Positions 1 through 6,497 of a DNA stretch of 10,355 bases are shown here, in pieces. The first letter of the stretch is position 1, and every line of letters begins with the position of its first letter. Source of the stretch: Streptomyces sp. NRRL F-5727. Lineage in GTDB: Bacteria; Actinomycetota; Actinomycetes; Streptomycetales; Streptomycetaceae. The notes under the pieces were generated by a model that was not told the origin of the DNA, searched no databases, and saw nothing but the letters and a program-made list of their open reading frames with translations. The position numbers and the translations under genes were made by a program. The stretch covers positions 1-10,355 of the forward strand of contig NZ_JOGX01000116.1 in NCBI RefSeq assembly GCF_000719555.1, read 5' to 3'.

Positions 1-17
1 GGGTGAGCGGGTCCGCA

Positions 18-50
18 GATCACCCCCCCGGCCGGTGGCCGGGGGCGATC
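18..50 (-). terminator. Hairpin terminator after the first transpeptidase-like gene
   Basis: A perfect 9-bp inverted repeat, CCCCCGGCC (25-33) and GGCCGGGGG (37-45), encloses the 3-nt loop GGT. An outer GATC pair (18-21 and 47-50) lengthens the stem with small bulges. It lies about 20 nt downstream of the stop codon of the minus-strand gene ending at 71. There is no U-tract, as is common for high-GC actinomycete terminators. Confidence 0.7.
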
Positions 51-70
51 TGGAGGGGGGCGGGTGGGGG

Positions 71-1132
71 TCAGCTGACGTGGAGGGTCAGGTTCTTGGG
101 CCAGTGGGCGCGGTTGAGGTGCTGGAAGAGGTCCTTGATGTCGGTGGGGGTGAGCTTGATGCAGCCGAGGGACTTGTAGTCGTTGGTGTTCTCCCAGCGG
201 GTGGAGTCGTCGCGGCCGGGGGTGTCCTTGCCCTGGCCGCCGGTGCGGGTCATCTCGCTGTGGATGAACAGCTCGGTGCGCTTGACCGGCTTGTGGCCGG
301 GCTTGGGCTTGCAGGTCTTGTCGGCGAGCTGGATGGCGTAGCCCTTGATGACGGAGCCGTTCCAGGTCGTGGAGTGGGTGGTGATCGGGTAGGTGCCGTT
401 GGGCAGCCATCCCCGGGCCTTGGCGCACTCGTCGGTGCTGCCCAGGCCGGAGCCGGCGCGGTAGCTGTCGATCTCCTTGCCGTCGCGCAGGAGGATGAGC
501 CGGGAGTTGGCGGGGTTGGCGGGGTTCTTCTTGAAGCGGAGGGAGTAGCCGCGGGGGGCGGGCTTGGTGCCGGGCGTGGTGGCCGAGGGTCCGGTGATCA
601 GGGCGGCCCAGGTCTTGGGGCCGACGACGCCGTCGGTCTTGAGGCCGGCCCGGGTCTGGAAGCCGCGGACGGCGTTGTAGGTCTTGTTGCCGTAGATGCC
701 GTCGGGGTGGAGGCCGAGCTGGACCTGGACGGCCCTGACCGCGTGGCCGCGGTTGCCGGTACGCAGGGTGAGGGCGGTCAGCTTGGCCCACGTCTTCGGC
801 CCGACGACGCCGTCGGCCTTGAGGCCGGTGAGCTTCTGGAACTTCGCGACGGCGGCCGCGGTGTTCTTGCCGTAGACCTTGTCGGTCTTCACCGCGTGAC
901 CGTGGGCGGCGAGCAGGTGCTGGACGGTCAGGACGTCGTTGCCCCTGGCGCCGGTCTTCAGCACCGGCCACGCCGCCGTCTTCAGAGCGGTGGCGTGGGA
1001 GCCGGTGCGGGCCGTCGGCTTCGTCGAGGCGTTGGCCTGGTCGCCGGTCGCGTTCACGGCGCCGAGCGCGCCGCCGGCGAGCAGGACGCCGGCGAGGGCC
1101 TGGAGCAGAAGGTTCCTGGTGTTCTTGCGCAT
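71..1132 (-). CDS. Secreted L,D-transpeptidase-like protein with two peptidoglycan-binding repeats (copy 1)
   Basis: The 353-aa product is a predicted exported cell-wall enzyme. Residues 1-35 form a signal peptide: basic MRKN start, a Leu/Ala/Gly-rich core, and an A-N-A site before Ser36. Two PG_binding_1-type repeats follow at about 55-120 and 121-180, each with the D-G-x-x-G turn and a K-T-W motif, so it should bind peptidoglycan. The C-terminal domain (about 195-353) has a YkuD-like catalytic signature: His291 in F-I-H-S-E and Cys324 in S-L-G-C-I-K-L. Lys replaces the usual Arg after the Cys, so the domain is divergent and exact cross-linking activity is inferred. The ATG at 1132 is chosen because GAGGAC lies 7 nt upstream; an in-frame ATG at 1147 would overlap that site. 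A close paralog lies upstream at 1534-2589, and a hairpin terminator follows. It could be a hydrolase or a wall-anchoring protein rather than a transpeptidase. Confidence 0.88.
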   Translation of the reverse strand: MRKNTRNLLLQALAGVLLAGGALGAVNATGDQANASTKPTARTGSHATALKTAAWPVLKTGARGNDVLTVQHLLAAHGHAVKTDKVYGKNTAAAVAKFQKLTGLKADGVVGPKTWAKLTALTLRTGNRGHAVRAVQVQLGLHPDGIYGNKTYNAVRGFQTRAGLKTDGVVGPKTWAALITGPSATTPGTKPAPRGYSLRFKKNPANPANSRLILLRDGKEIDSYRAGSGLGSTDECAKARGWLPNGTYPITTHSTTWNGSVIKGYAIQLADKTCKPKPGHKPVKRTELFIHSEMTRTGGQGKDTPGRDDSTRWENTNDYKSLGCIKLTPTDIKDLFQHLNRAHWPKNLTLHVS

Positions 1133-1219
1133 GGGGTGTGTCCTCATTCGTGTGGTGGGGGCCCGGCCGCGGGATGCGGAGGCGGGGTGGGGGCCGCGTC
1201 CTGGTGGGCGGCGGCTGGT

Positions 1220-1334
1220 GAGGTGAACAGTTCGCGTGCCGGCGTTCCATCGGAAGCCCGACCCGCGTTCCGCGCGTTCCGGCCGTTCCGGTGTTCCTGG
1301 CGGCGTGTGCCGCAGGCCGTTGAGCTGGTGAAAC
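1220..1334 (-). promoter_or_regulatory. Duplicated promoter/operator region of copy 1 with phased GTTCC boxes
   Basis: On the plus strand, GTTCC occurs at 1267, 1276, 1285 and 1293, a period of 9, 9 and 8 bp. A further GTTCC at 1244 sits in a conserved 20-bp block at 1239-1258 (CCGGCGTTCC core). GAGGTGAA at 1220-1227 and the distal box GGCCGTTGAGCTG (1315-1327, followed by GAAAC) complete the set. Every element recurs in the same order upstream of the paralog at 2674-2777. Conservation beyond the coding sequence suggests promoter and operator function. Read with the genes, the boxes are GGAAC, which resembles an ECF sigma -35 core, but no convincing -10 was found. Confidence 0.6.
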
Positions 1335-1450
1335 GGTGATCGGCTGGAACGGCGGTACGCGGCGGAGGGAAGCGAAAGCCGCGTGCGTCTGGCTGAGGAG
1401 GCGGGGGCGGCCAGCCAGATCCTGCTGGACCGCGGGGCCGTGGGCCGGGA

Positions 1451-1478
1451 ACGGCGGACGGCGGACGGCGGACGGCGG
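1451..1478. repeat. Four tandem copies of a 7-bp unit
   Basis: ACGGCGG is repeated four times exactly (1451-1478). It lies between the distal promoter region of copy 1 and the terminator of copy 2. It is probably a simple-sequence expansion; no function is evident. Confidence 0.85.
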
Positions 1479-1488
1479 GAAACGCCGA

Positions 1489-1517
1489 CCGCCCCCGGCA
1501 GGTGCTGCCGGGGGCGG
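1489..1517 (-). terminator. Strong hairpin terminator after the second transpeptidase-like gene
   Basis: A perfect 13-bp stem (1489-1501 paired with 1505-1517; arms contain GCCCCCGGCAG and CTGCCGGGGGC) encloses the 3-nt loop GTG. It starts 17 nt downstream of the stop codon of the minus-strand gene ending at 1534. This separates that gene from copy 1, so the two are probably transcribed independently rather than as an operon. Confidence 0.85.
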
Positions 1518-1533
1518 GTCGGTTGGGGTGAGG

Positions 1534-2589
1534 TCAGTTGACGTGGAGGGTCAGGTTCTTGGGCCAGCGGGCCTGGTCGAGGTGCTTGAAGAGGTCCTTG
1601 ATGTCGGTGGGGGTGAGCTTGATGCAGCCGAGGGACTTGTAGTCGTTGGCGTTCTCCCAGCGGTCGGAGTCGTCGCGGCCCGGGGTGTCCTTGCCCTGGG
1701 TGCCGTAGCGGGTCATCTCGCTGTGGATGAACAGGTCGGTCCGCGTGACGCGCTTCTGCTGGGTGCCGGCCTTCGGGCGGCAGGGCTTGCTGGGGAGCTG
1801 GATGGCGTAGCCGTCGATGGCGCCGGCGTCGCGGTTGGTGAAGTGGGCCTGCACCCGGTAGGTGCCGCTGGGCAGCCAGCCGACGTCCGAAGCGCACTCG
1901 TCCTTGTTCTTGCCGGAGCCGGCGCGCCAGGACTTGAGGGTCTTGCCGTCGCGGACGAGGGAGAGCTTGGAGTAGCTGGGGTGCTTCCAGTTCTTCTTGA
2001 AGTGCAGGGAGTAGCCGCGGGGGGCGGGCTTGGCGAAGGAGCCGGTGATCAGGGCGTCCCACGTCCTGGCGTCGACGACGCCGGTGCTGCGGAGGTTCTT
2101 CTTCGTCTGGAACTTCGCGACCGCGGCCGCGGTGTTCCTGCCGTAGATGCCGTCGGGGTGGAGGCCGAGCTGGACCTGGACGGCCCTGACCGCGTGGCCG
2201 CGGTTACCGGTGCGCAGGGTGAGGGCGGTCAGCTTGGCCCACGTCTTCGCACCCACGGTCCCGTCGGGCTTCAGGCCGGCGCGCTTCTGGAACGTCGCGA
2301 CCGCGGCCGCGGTCTTCTTGCCGTAGGCGCCGTCGGCCCTCACCGCGTGGCCGCGGGCGGCAAGCAGGTACTGGGCGGTCTTCACGTCCGTACCGCGGGA
2401 GCCGGTCTTCAGCACCGGCCACACACCCCGGAAGCCCGCCGGTGCGGCGGGCGTGCCGTAGGCGCCGTCGCGCGGCTGGGTGGAGGCGTTGGCCTGGTCT
2501 GCGCCGGTGTTGACCGCGCCGAGCGCGCCGCCGGCGAGCAGGACGCCGACGAGAGCCTGGAGGAGGAGGTTCCTGACGTTCTTACGCAT
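1534..2589 (-). CDS. Secreted L,D-transpeptidase-like protein with two peptidoglycan-binding repeats (copy 2)
   Basis: This 351-aa paralog of the gene at 71-1132 has the same plan. It has a signal peptide (1-35, A-N-A before Ser36), peptidoglycan-binding repeats at about 57-122 and 123-182, and a transpeptidase-like domain at about 192-351. The putative catalytic residues are His289 (L-F-I-H-S-E) and Cys322 (S-L-G-C-I-K-L). The last 60 residues are nearly identical to copy 1 (shared G-K-D-T-P-G-R-D-D and W-P-K-N-L-T-L-H-V), whereas the linker after the signal peptide differs. The ATG at 2589 is preferred because GAGGG lies 6 nt upstream; an in-frame ATG at 2595 abuts that site directly. It has its own upstream region with GTTCC boxes and faces the divergent regulator gene at 2825. 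Function is inferred from domains. Product likely acts outside the membrane on peptidoglycan. Confidence 0.88.
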   Translation of the reverse strand: MRKNVRNLLLQALVGVLLAGGALGAVNTGADQANASTQPRDGAYGTPAAPAGFRGVWPVLKTGSRGTDVKTAQYLLAARGHAVRADGAYGKKTAAAVATFQKRAGLKPDGTVGAKTWAKLTALTLRTGNRGHAVRAVQVQLGLHPDGIYGRNTAAAVAKFQTKKNLRSTGVVDARTWDALITGSFAKPAPRGYSLHFKKNWKHPSYSKLSLVRDGKTLKSWRAGSGKNKDECASDVGWLPSGTYRVQAHFTNRDAGAIDGYAIQLPSKPCRPKAGTQQKRVTRTDLFIHSEMTRYGTQGKDTPGRDDSDRWENANDYKSLGCIKLTPTDIKDLFKHLDQARWPKNLTLHVN

Positions 2590-2673
2590 CTTCATCCCTC
2601 GATCGCGTGACCCACGTTCCCGCTGGTACGGGAGGTGTGGGAGCGGTGTCGCCACCCTGGGGGCGGCGCTGAC

Positions 2674-2777
2674 GAGGTGAAGATTCGGGGGACCGGCGTT
2701 CCATCGGTAGCCTGATCCACTGTTCCAGCCGTTCCGTGTGTTCCAGCCGTTCCGTGTGGCCGTTGAGCTGCGGAAAC
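2674..2777 (-). promoter_or_regulatory. Promoter/operator region of copy 2, shared intergenic space with the divergent regulator
   Basis: Plus-strand GTTCC occurs at 2722, 2731, 2740 and 2749, exactly 9 bp apart; the array is two perfect copies of an 18-bp unit (2722-2757). A further GTTCC at 2698 lies in the conserved 20-bp block 2693-2712, which matches 1239-1258 at 19 of 20 positions. GAGGTGAA is at 2674-2681. The distal box GGCCGTTGAGCTG at 2758-2770, extended to GAAAC at 2777, matches copy 1 at 18 of 20 positions. The distal box is only 48 bp from the start of the divergent helix-turn-helix gene, so it could serve both directions. Confidence 0.65.
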
Positions 2778-2824
2778 AGAGGAATTGAAACACCGATTTT
2801 CCGTGATCGTGTCGAGGGGGACGC

Positions 2825-4546
2825 GTGCAGTCCGAGGACGAGGAGCGCCGAAACGGGAATCTCCCGGAGGTCGAGGCATTAAGGGCCGCGCTGGTACGGC
2901 TGAAAGAGGAGAAGAACCTCTCCTTGACCGTCCTGGCCCGCGACAGCCACATCTCACGGTCGACGTGGAACCGGGTGCTGAAGGGCGAGTCGTTCCCGCC
3001 CCGCAACGAGATCGAGCGCCTCAGCAAGCGCCCCGCGCTCAAGGCGCAGCATCTGGTGGGGCTGTGGGAGGCCGCGGACGCGGCCATCAAACAGGCCAAG
3101 GCCACCAACACCACAACGAACGACGGGCCGGCCAGCACGGCCAGCCCGGCCAGCGCGGGTACGGCCTCCCCGGCCGCGGCCGGGGGGCCGTCGGGCAGGG
3201 GCGCCGTTCGCGGGGTTGCTGTCACCGGTGTGATGGAGTCGCCGAGCGGCGACGCCGGGAATCCGGCCGCGCCGCGGGCCGCCGATCCGGCGCTTCAGCA
3301 GACCGCCACCACGGCCACGAGCGAGGGCGAGGGCACGGACGGCGGGGCGCCGGTGGCACCCGGCGACAGCGTTCGCGTCCGTCCCCGGCCGGGGGCGGAC
3401 GCCGCCCTGGCACCGGCGGACAGCCCCGCCAGGACCGAGGACAAGGCTGGGGCGGGGGACGCCGGGCCGAACGGTGCCGCTCCGGGGGGTGAGGCACCCG
3501 AGCCCGCCGGGCGGGTCCTCCCGGCAGCCATCGGGGTGGCCGCGACCGAGGGGACGGCCGTTCCCGCTCCGGGCGCTGCGGGCGCGAGCGTGAAGACCGG
3601 CTCCAGCGGACCGGCGCCGGGCGTCTCCTCGCCGGGCTCAGCCGCGGACACCACAGCGGCTGCCGGACAGGCCGCGGAGGGCGAGGAACGGAATACGACC
3701 GGGTCCGGTCCGAAGGCCGGCACGGAGCTCGGGGTCGTCCGTCCGATCCCAGCGTCGGCACCGGCGCCGGCCACGAAGACCAGCCGGACAGCCAAGCTGC
3801 TGATCGCTCTCCTCGCGCTCACCGTCGTGCTCCTTGTCGGCCGCTGGGCCGCCATGCCCGACGGCGAGAAGAACAACGCCGCGACGCCCGGCGCAACCGG
3901 CGAGACCCTGCCCGACGACACCGGGAACGCCGGCACCGGGAACGCCGGCACCGAAAGCGGCGGGAACGCCGGAAGCGGGGACACCGGCGGCGAACAGCCG
4001 CCCGGGGAGGAAGGCGGGGCGGCAGCGGGCGCAGACGACGACAAGCCGCAGGACGCCTCCACAGGTCCCCTCGACCCCGGCTCCCCCGCGTCCGAGGCCC
4101 CGGCCGACGGCGAGAAGACCCCGCAGTCCGGCCCGGCACCCCAGGACGAGAACCCCGCCGTCACCCCGCCGGCCACCACCGCCCCGCCGGCGACAACACC
4201 ACCGCCGGCGGAGACCCGGACCACCGCGCCGGCGCCCACCACCGCCGCACCGACAACGACGGCCGCCGCCCCGCTCGGCGAGGAAGGGCGCACCGCGTGC
4301 GCCCACTACAAGCCCAACCGCCGCGTCATCCTGGCCGAGGGCATGGTCGGCACCAACGTCGCCCAGGTCCAGTGCCTCCTCAACCACAACTACGGCTACA
4401 CCCTGAAAGAGGACGGCATCTTCGGCCCCGCGACCACCGCCGGCGTCAAAGCGATCCAGAGCTGCTCCGGCATCACCGCCGACGGCAAAGTCGGACCCGA
4501 GACATGGAAGTACCTCGACTACCCCAAGGCCACCTGCGCCCGATAA
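2825..4546 (+). CDS. Membrane-anchored XRE-type regulator with extracytoplasmic peptidoglycan-binding domain
   Basis: The 573-aa protein begins with an XRE/cro-like helix-turn-helix (about 17-83; recognition region around S-H-I-S-R-S-T-W-N-R, then L-K-G-E-S-F-P-P). A long Ala/Pro/Gly/Thr-rich linker follows (about 95-320), then one membrane helix (about 324-340, K-L-L-I-A-L-L-A-L-T-V-V-L-L-V). A second low-complexity stretch (about 345-485, rich in T-T-A-P) would cross the wall. The C-terminal PG_binding_1 domain (about 503-564) has the D-G-I-F-G-P and G-P-E-T-W motifs. Four cysteines (492, 517, 547, 571) around it could form two disulfides. Topology should be N-inside, C-outside. The GTG start at 2825 has GAGGGGG about 5 nt upstream. 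It is divergent from the copy 2 enzyme gene, and its sensor domain is the same family as the binding repeats in both enzymes. A role in controlling them is inference. It could also be a structural wall protein that kept an HTH-like fold. Confidence 0.85.
   Translation: MQSEDEERRNGNLPEVEALRAALVRLKEEKNLSLTVLARDSHISRSTWNRVLKGESFPPRNEIERLSKRPALKAQHLVGLWEAADAAIKQAKATNTTTNDGPASTASPASAGTASPAAAGGPSGRGAVRGVAVTGVMESPSGDAGNPAAPRAADPALQQTATTATSEGEGTDGGAPVAPGDSVRVRPRPGADAALAPADSPARTEDKAGAGDAGPNGAAPGGEAPEPAGRVLPAAIGVAATEGTAVPAPGAAGASVKTGSSGPAPGVSSPGSAADTTAAAGQAAEGEERNTTGSGPKAGTELGVVRPIPASAPAPATKTSRTAKLLIALLALTVVLLVGRWAAMPDGEKNNAATPGATGETLPDDTGNAGTGNAGTESGGNAGSGDTGGEQPPGEEGGAAAGADDDKPQDASTGPLDPGSPASEAPADGEKTPQSGPAPQDENPAVTPPATTAPPATTPPPAETRTTAPAPTTAAPTTTAAAPLGEEGRTACAHYKPNRRVILAEGMVGTNVAQVQCLLNHNYGYTLKEDGIFGPATTAGVKAIQSCSGITADGKVGPETWKYLDYPKATCAR
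3920..3949 (+). repeat. 15-bp tandem repeat within the regulator gene
   Basis: ACCGGGAACGCCGGC occurs twice in tandem (3920-3934 and 3935-3949) and a partial copy follows. It encodes repeated T-G-N-A-G units just outside the predicted membrane helix. Such repeats allow the extracytoplasmic linker to change length by slippage. Confidence 0.7.
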
Positions 4547-4562
4547 CGGAATGAACAGCACA

Positions 4563-4590
4563 ATGGCCCCGGGGGAATCCCCGGGGCCAT
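4563..4590 (+). terminator. Hairpin terminator after the regulator gene
   Basis: A perfect 12-bp stem, ATGGCCCCGGGG (4563-4574) with CCCCGGGGCCAT (4579-4590), encloses loop GAAT, starting 16 nt after the stop codon at 4546. It isolates the regulator as a single-gene unit. Confidence 0.85.
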
Positions 4591-4830
4591 GTTCGTCCAC
4601 GTGACGATCAGTGGGCTCAAGCGGCGCAACACGAGCAGGACAGAGCAGCAGGAGGTACCGCAGAAAGCTAGGAGCGGGAAGACCTCGGCCGACTGAGAGC
4701 CCTCGCTGGTCAATGCCCGTCGGACGCCTGGCTTTGTTGGTGAGTTACGGGTTCTGGCACGGATCTTGGGGAGCCGTCGCGGAGAGTCATCGTGGCGTTC
4801 GATAATGGGCTCCACACCTACTGTTCTGCT
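4591..4830. other. Gene-free stretch containing an insertion-sequence-like end
   Basis: No convincing reading frame lies between the regulator terminator and the stop codon of the hypothetical gene at 4831. GGCTTTGTTGGTGAGTT at 4730-4746 resembles the outer end of the insertion sequence at 6929 (17 of 20 positions over 4730-4749). This hints that part of this stretch is an old IS scar. No other structure was recognised. Confidence 0.5.
4730..4749. repeat. IS-end-like motif, direct repeat of 6929-6948
   Basis: GGCTTTGTTGGTGAGTTACG at 4730 and GGCTTTGTTAGCGAGTTGCG at 6929 are in the same orientation and differ at three positions. The second lies at the left edge of the IS21-family element. GGCTTTGTT also resembles the terminus of IS903-type elements. 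The copy at 4730 has no transposase beside it and may be a solo remnant. Confidence 0.5.
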
Positions 4831-5328
4831 TCACTGAACTTTGACAGTGCTGGCGTCCAGGGCGTGGACCTGGGCTGGGTCGAGGTGGAGTTCGTACGCG
4901 GTGTAACACTCGCTGATCTCTGTTCCTACCGCAGCGCCACATGGACACAGCCGGTTCAGGCCGCTCTGTCCATGCCAGCCGCAGCAGCCCGTGTGGTCTC
5001 CCTCAAGGTCGGGCAGCAAGTGAGGTGCGTCGTCGGGATGGAGGACGATCGTGTTTCGGGGACCTGCGGAAGTCAGGAACCCCTCTCCGTCCGGATCGCC
5101 GACACAAGGCCCGCCGGGAAACACTGCAACGGGTTCGTCGGTCGGTAGGAACGGGGCTCCCCAAGGCTCGGGCTCCAGGGCATAGAGCCCCGCATGCATC
5201 GTGGCCGGGGCCCGGCGGTACCCGTCGGGTCCGATTCGCCCGTCGAACTCTGGCCTGACCAGGGTCTCGGACAGCTGCACAGCCCTGGTCAGAGGGCGGG
5301 CGCAGGCGGCACACACGAAAGTGATCAC
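4831..5328 (-). CDS. Conserved-looking hypothetical protein with cysteine pairs (possible zinc site)
   Basis: A 165-aa soluble protein of unknown function. It starts with a C-A-A-C pair (Cys6, Cys9) and has further cysteines at 75, 115-116, 128, 130 (C-P-C) and 141, plus His112, His119 and His147. This is compatible with one or two structural zinc sites, but no named domain was recognised. The C-terminal half (G-C-C-G-W-H-G, N-R-L-C-P-C-G) looks like a family signature of actinomycete hypothetical proteins. The GTG start at 5328 is the only reasonable one in frame, but no good Shine-Dalgarno site precedes it. The ISL3 transposase remnant ends only about 50 bp upstream, so its native promoter region may have been displaced. 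Coding status is supported by codon use and composition; function unknown. Confidence 0.7.
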   Translation of the reverse strand: MITFVCAACARPLTRAVQLSETLVRPEFDGRIGPDGYRRAPATMHAGLYALEPEPWGAPFLPTDEPVAVFPGGPCVGDPDGEGFLTSAGPRNTIVLHPDDAPHLLPDLEGDHTGCCGWHGQSGLNRLCPCGAAVGTEISECYTAYELHLDPAQVHALDASTVKVQ

Positions 5329-5377
5329 ACGAAGTTCTAGCCCGCCGAAGCCCCATCGGCAAGAGCCTGCTTCCTGG

Positions 5378-6493
5378 CTACTGCAGCAGGATCATCTTTC
5401 GAGGGAGGTGGAAGCCGGCTCGTCCGTAGAGCTGTCTCTTGATCTTTTTGATGCGGTTCACGGCGCCTTCGATGCTGCCGGAGCTCCAGCTCGGGGTGAG
5501 GCCGGCGATCACGGCGTCGAAGTCTCGACGCAGGTGGAGTGCGAAGCCGGTGAGCCCGGGCAGTTGGCTGGCGTCGACCGTGTCGATCCAGGCGGGGAGC
5601 GTGGTGCCGAGGCGGCCGGTGAGGATCTCGCCGAAATCGCGGACGTGTCTGGCAGCCGTGTCCAGTTCGGGACAGCGGGTCAGGACGTCCTTGAGGCCGA
5701 CGCGGTCTTCCTCGCTCAGGGCGGCGGGGTGGCGGGTGAGCCAGCCCGTCACTTGTCGTACCGTCGGCGGCCGCGGCGGCGCTGCGGATGGAGCCCGGCG
5801 CAAGGTCGCCATGTGCGCGCGGACCATGCCATAGGTGACGGGAGCCTGCTCGGCGACCAGCTCGCCGTGGAGCCGGGTGACGCTGGTGCATCCCTCGGCG
5901 AATCGGCGTTCCAGGTAGGGCTTGTAGGGGTCCAGCCTGCTGCTTCGGGACCGGTTCTCACAGATGGTGTCCTGCCAGCGTGCGGCGTTCGCGTACCGGA
6001 GGACGGTGTTCAGGCCCCAGCCCAGGTGCCGGGCGATCGCCCGACGTGAGTGCCCCTGGGCGAGCATCTCGTGGACCAGGGCGTGTGCGGCCTTCTTGCG
6101 CTCGGCCCGCCGGCCGACGGGATCTGACTCGTCCTGTGGCCGATCGGAAGCTGGTCGGGTGTCCTGCGGCAGCAGGCCGCTGGGCGTCGGGTTGCGCAGG
6201 CAGTCGCGATGGGCGGCGACGCAGGTCTCCACGGCCCGGCCGAGTCCCTGCCACAGATGGAACCGGTCCGCGACCTGCAGAGCGCCGGGGGCACCTCGCC
6301 GAGCGCCTTCGGCGTAGGCGCCCGCCCGGTCCCGGCAGATGATCTCCACGCCGGGATGGCGGACCAGCCAGGCGGCCAGCGGGCCGGCTTCACGGGTCTG
6401 AAGCACATCGACCACGCGACGATCTTCGACGCTGGTCAAGACGGTGGAGTAGGTCTGGCCGCGACGGATCGCGAAGTCGTCCACGCCCAGCAC
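5378..6493 (-). pseudogene. ISL3-family transposase, N-terminally truncated
   Basis: The 371-residue frame matches the ISL3 (DDE) transposase core: V-D-D-F-A-I-R-R-G at its start, I-C-R-D-R-A-G-A-Y-A-E-G with Asp55, A-D-R-F-H-L-W, and a C-terminal S-I-E-G-A-V-N-R-I-K-K with Glu342. First Asp (5 or 6), Asp55 and Glu342 would make the catalytic triad. An internal helix-turn-helix-like stretch (R-R-A-I-A-R-H-L-G-W) is present. Full ISL3 transposases carry about 130-170 more residues upstream, with a zinc finger and DNA-binding HTH; these are absent. An in-frame TGA lies two codons upstream of the first GTG (6493), and the DNA beyond encodes something unrelated on the other strand. The element is therefore a deletion remnant, probably immobile. 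Its inverted repeats were not identified. Confidence 0.85.
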
Positions 6494-6497
6494 CCGC

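Noticed and set aside
1451..1478. CRISPR-like or iteron array
   Set aside because: The 7-bp unit is directly tandem with no spacers, only four copies, and no replication or cas gene is nearby.
1133..2062. Upstream extension of the copy 1 reading frame to 2062
   Set aside because: The extra residues are the promoter region and an out-of-frame reading of copy 2. The signal peptide and Shine-Dalgarno site fix the start at 1132.
35..2610. Long plus-strand open frames opposite the two enzyme genes
   Set aside because: They are antisense shadows from high-GC codon use. The translations are Gly/Val/Leu-rich low-complexity text without domains, whereas the minus strand encodes recognisable proteins with ribosome sites and terminators.
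2785..2813. TTGAAA at 2785 as -35 box for the regulator gene
   Set aside because: No acceptable -10 lies 16-18 bp downstream, and a start there would leave almost no leader before the ribosome site at 2814-2820.
3295..4600. Minus-strand open frames opposite the regulator
   Set aside because: Low-complexity antisense of the Pro/Ala/Thr linker with no motif. The plus strand has HTH, membrane helix and binding domain in one frame.
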